Below are positions 4,801 to 6,062 of a stretch of 6,062 bases of DNA, one piece after another. The stretch lies in assembly GCA_017544185.1 (NCBI GenBank), contig JAFYEQ010000093.1:1-6062 (forward strand), given 5' to 3'. The notes beneath the pieces are model-generated. The model saw nothing but the letters and a program-made list of their open reading frames with translations, ran no database searches and was not told where the DNA came from. The stretch is from Oscillospiraceae bacterium. GTDB lineage: Bacteria > Bacillota > Clostridia > Oscillospirales > Ruminococcaceae. The translations under genes and the position numbers were made by a program. Within the stretch, counting starts at the first letter, position 1. Each line of letters starts with the position of its first letter.

Positions 4801-6062
4801 ATGGACTGCTACGATAACAGAGAGCTCAGCTGGCTCAAATTCAACCGAAGGATACTGGAGGAAGCTGCGGACGAGAGCGTCCCTCTGGGAGAGCGTCTCC
4901 TGTTCGCCTCCATATACCAGACCAATCTGGATGAGTTCTTCATGATACGTGTGGGCTCCCTGTACGACAGGGTGCTCGTGGACGATCCCACCCGCGACAA
5001 CAAGACCGATATGACTGCAGCGGAGCAGATCGCCGCCATACGCAGAGAGGTCAGACGTCAGGCGGGCTGGCGCGACCGCACCTATGAGGATCTGATGCGG
5101 GAGTTCCTGCCGCTGGGAGTGGAGCACGTTAAGCTGTCTTCCCTTTCCCCCGAGGAGGAGGCATATCTCCACGCATACTTCAACTCCGAGATAAAGCCCA
5201 TCATATCCCCTCAGGTGGTGGACAAGCGTCACCTGTTCCCGTTTTTGCCCAATAAGGCAACATATGTGATATGTCATCTGGAGACCCGCTCCTCTGTGAA
5301 GCTGGGACTGATACCCATAAGCCCGGGGCCCAACTCCTACCCGAGGATGATCATCCTCCCCGACAAGTCGAGGCTCAGGTTCATACTCGTCGAGGACGTG
5401 ATACTCCATTATCTGGGCTCGATCTTCGAGAACTACCGCATATCCGAGAAGGCTGTGATACGCATCACGCGCAACGCAGATATAGATATGGAGGAGGGGC
5501 TCTACGATCATGAGGTGGATCTGCGCGACGTGATGGAGCAGCTCCTCAAGAAGCGCCGCAAGCTCTCCCCCGTCAGACTGGAGATAAGCGGAGATCTGGG
5601 CAGTGATGTACTTAAGCGTCTGCTGAAGTATCTGGGGATGACCGAGAACGAGATCGTATACCTGTCGTCTCCCTTCGATATGTCCTTCGTGTTCTCTCTG
5701 CGCAACCGCATAGAACGCGCTCATCCCGAGCTCTTCTTCGAGCCCTTCGTACCCCAGCGTCCCGCCTGCATAAACCACGGGCAGCCCATCATACCTCAGA
5801 TACTCCATCGCGATATGATGCTGTCCTACCCCTATGAGAGCATACGTCCGTTCATAAGCCTTCTCAACGAGGCAGCCAACGACCCGGACGTGGTATCCAT
5901 AAAGATCACGCTGTACCGCGTGGCAAGAGGCTCCAAGATCATCGAAGCGCTGATCAATGCGGCTGAGAACGGCAAGGAAGTATTCGTGCTGGTGGAGCTG
6001 CGTGCAAGGTTCGACGAGGAGAACAATATCGGCTGGTCCCGCAGGCTGGAGCGGTCGGGCTG
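4801..6062 (+). CDS. ppk1: Polyphosphate kinase 1, N-terminal 420 codons
   Basis: PPK1 reversibly polymerises the gamma-phosphate of ATP into inorganic polyphosphate. The frame is open to the right edge and holds about 60 percent of a usual 690-700 residue enzyme. The N-domain signature NRELSWLKFN is at residues 6-15 and TNLDEFFMIRV at 41-51 (N42 probably the ATP-contacting Asn). The head domain follows. The first catalytic C-domain begins before DPDVVSIKITLYR, whose R373 and the R403 of RARFDEENN align by position with E. coli R375 and R405. The autophosphorylated histidine region lies past the window. The ATG at 4801 follows the lipoprotein stop by 19 bases, with a modest AAGAGAG site 9 bases before it. 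Last visible gene of the rightward operon, so its expression probably follows the promoter at 1316-1344. ATA is its commonest isoleucine codon. Confidence 0.97.
   Translation, partial: MDCYDNRELSWLKFNRRILEEAADESVPLGERLLFASIYQTNLDEFFMIRVGSLYDRVLVDDPTRDNKTDMTAAEQIAAIRREVRRQAGWRDRTYEDLMREFLPLGVEHVKLSSLSPEEEAYLHAYFNSEIKPIISPQVVDKRHLFPFLPNKATYVICHLETRSSVKLGLIPISPGPNSYPRMIILPDKSRLRFILVEDVILHYLGSIFENYRISEKAVIRITRNADIDMEEGLYDHEVDLRDVMEQLLKKRRKLSPVRLEISGDLGSDVLKRLLKYLGMTENEIVYLSSPFDMSFVFSLRNRIERAHPELFFEPFVPQRPACINHGQPIIPQILHRDMMLSYPYESIRPFISLLNEAANDPDVVSIKITLYRVARGSKIIEALINAAENGKEVFVLVELRARFDEENNIGWSRRLERSG

Noticed and set aside
4726..5808. 360-residue minus-strand open frame opposite ppk1
   Set aside because: The plus strand carries the conserved PPK1 signatures throughout; the antisense product is compositionally odd and matches nothing I know.

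Overview
The window looks like chromosomal DNA from an anaerobic, fermentative Bacillota of the Clostridia, probably a Ruminococcus-like member of the Oscillospiraceae. The support is an [FeFe]-hydrogenase maturation GTPase (HydF), sigma-A type promoters, AGGAGG-type ribosome binding sites, a Thr/Glu-rich lipoprotein with DxDGD loops, and moderately high GC with heavy use of ATA for isoleucine. The genus is an inference. I see no tRNA, rRNA, CRISPR array, insertion sequence or phage gene, and no gene-free stretch above about 150 bases.

Layout: two head-to-head operons diverge from one intergenic region at 1262-1411. The leftward operon (minus strand) is a Sfp-type 4'-phosphopantetheinyl transferase (608-1261), a 64-residue basic protein with one membrane segment (387-581), and the first 131 codons of hydF (1-394, running off the left edge). 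The rightward operon (plus strand) is a methyl-accepting chemotaxis-type receptor (1412-2800), a Maf-family nucleotide pyrophosphatase (2797-3366), a Thr/Glu-rich lipoprotein with two DIDGD loops (3363-4781), and polyphosphate kinase ppk1 (4801-6062, running off the right edge). The first three rightward genes overlap by 4 bases each (ATGA, GTGA) and ppk1 follows after 19 bases, so the four are very probably one transcript.

The intergenic region holds two good promoters placed back to back: TTTACA-17-TATACT leftward and TTGACG-17-TATAAT rightward, with their -35 boxes 3 bases apart. Both have TGG just before the -10 box. The 8-base inverted repeat TATACCAC/GTGGTATA covers most of both -10 regions.

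Functionally, the left operon pairs carrier-protein activation with hydrogenase maturation. The right operon pairs a membrane signalling receptor with nucleotide housekeeping, a surface lipoprotein and polyphosphate synthesis. No direct mechanistic link between these activities can be shown from the sequence. The least understood genes are the 64-residue membrane protein, the lipoprotein, and the receptor's unusual sensor half (about six membrane helices, no HAMP).
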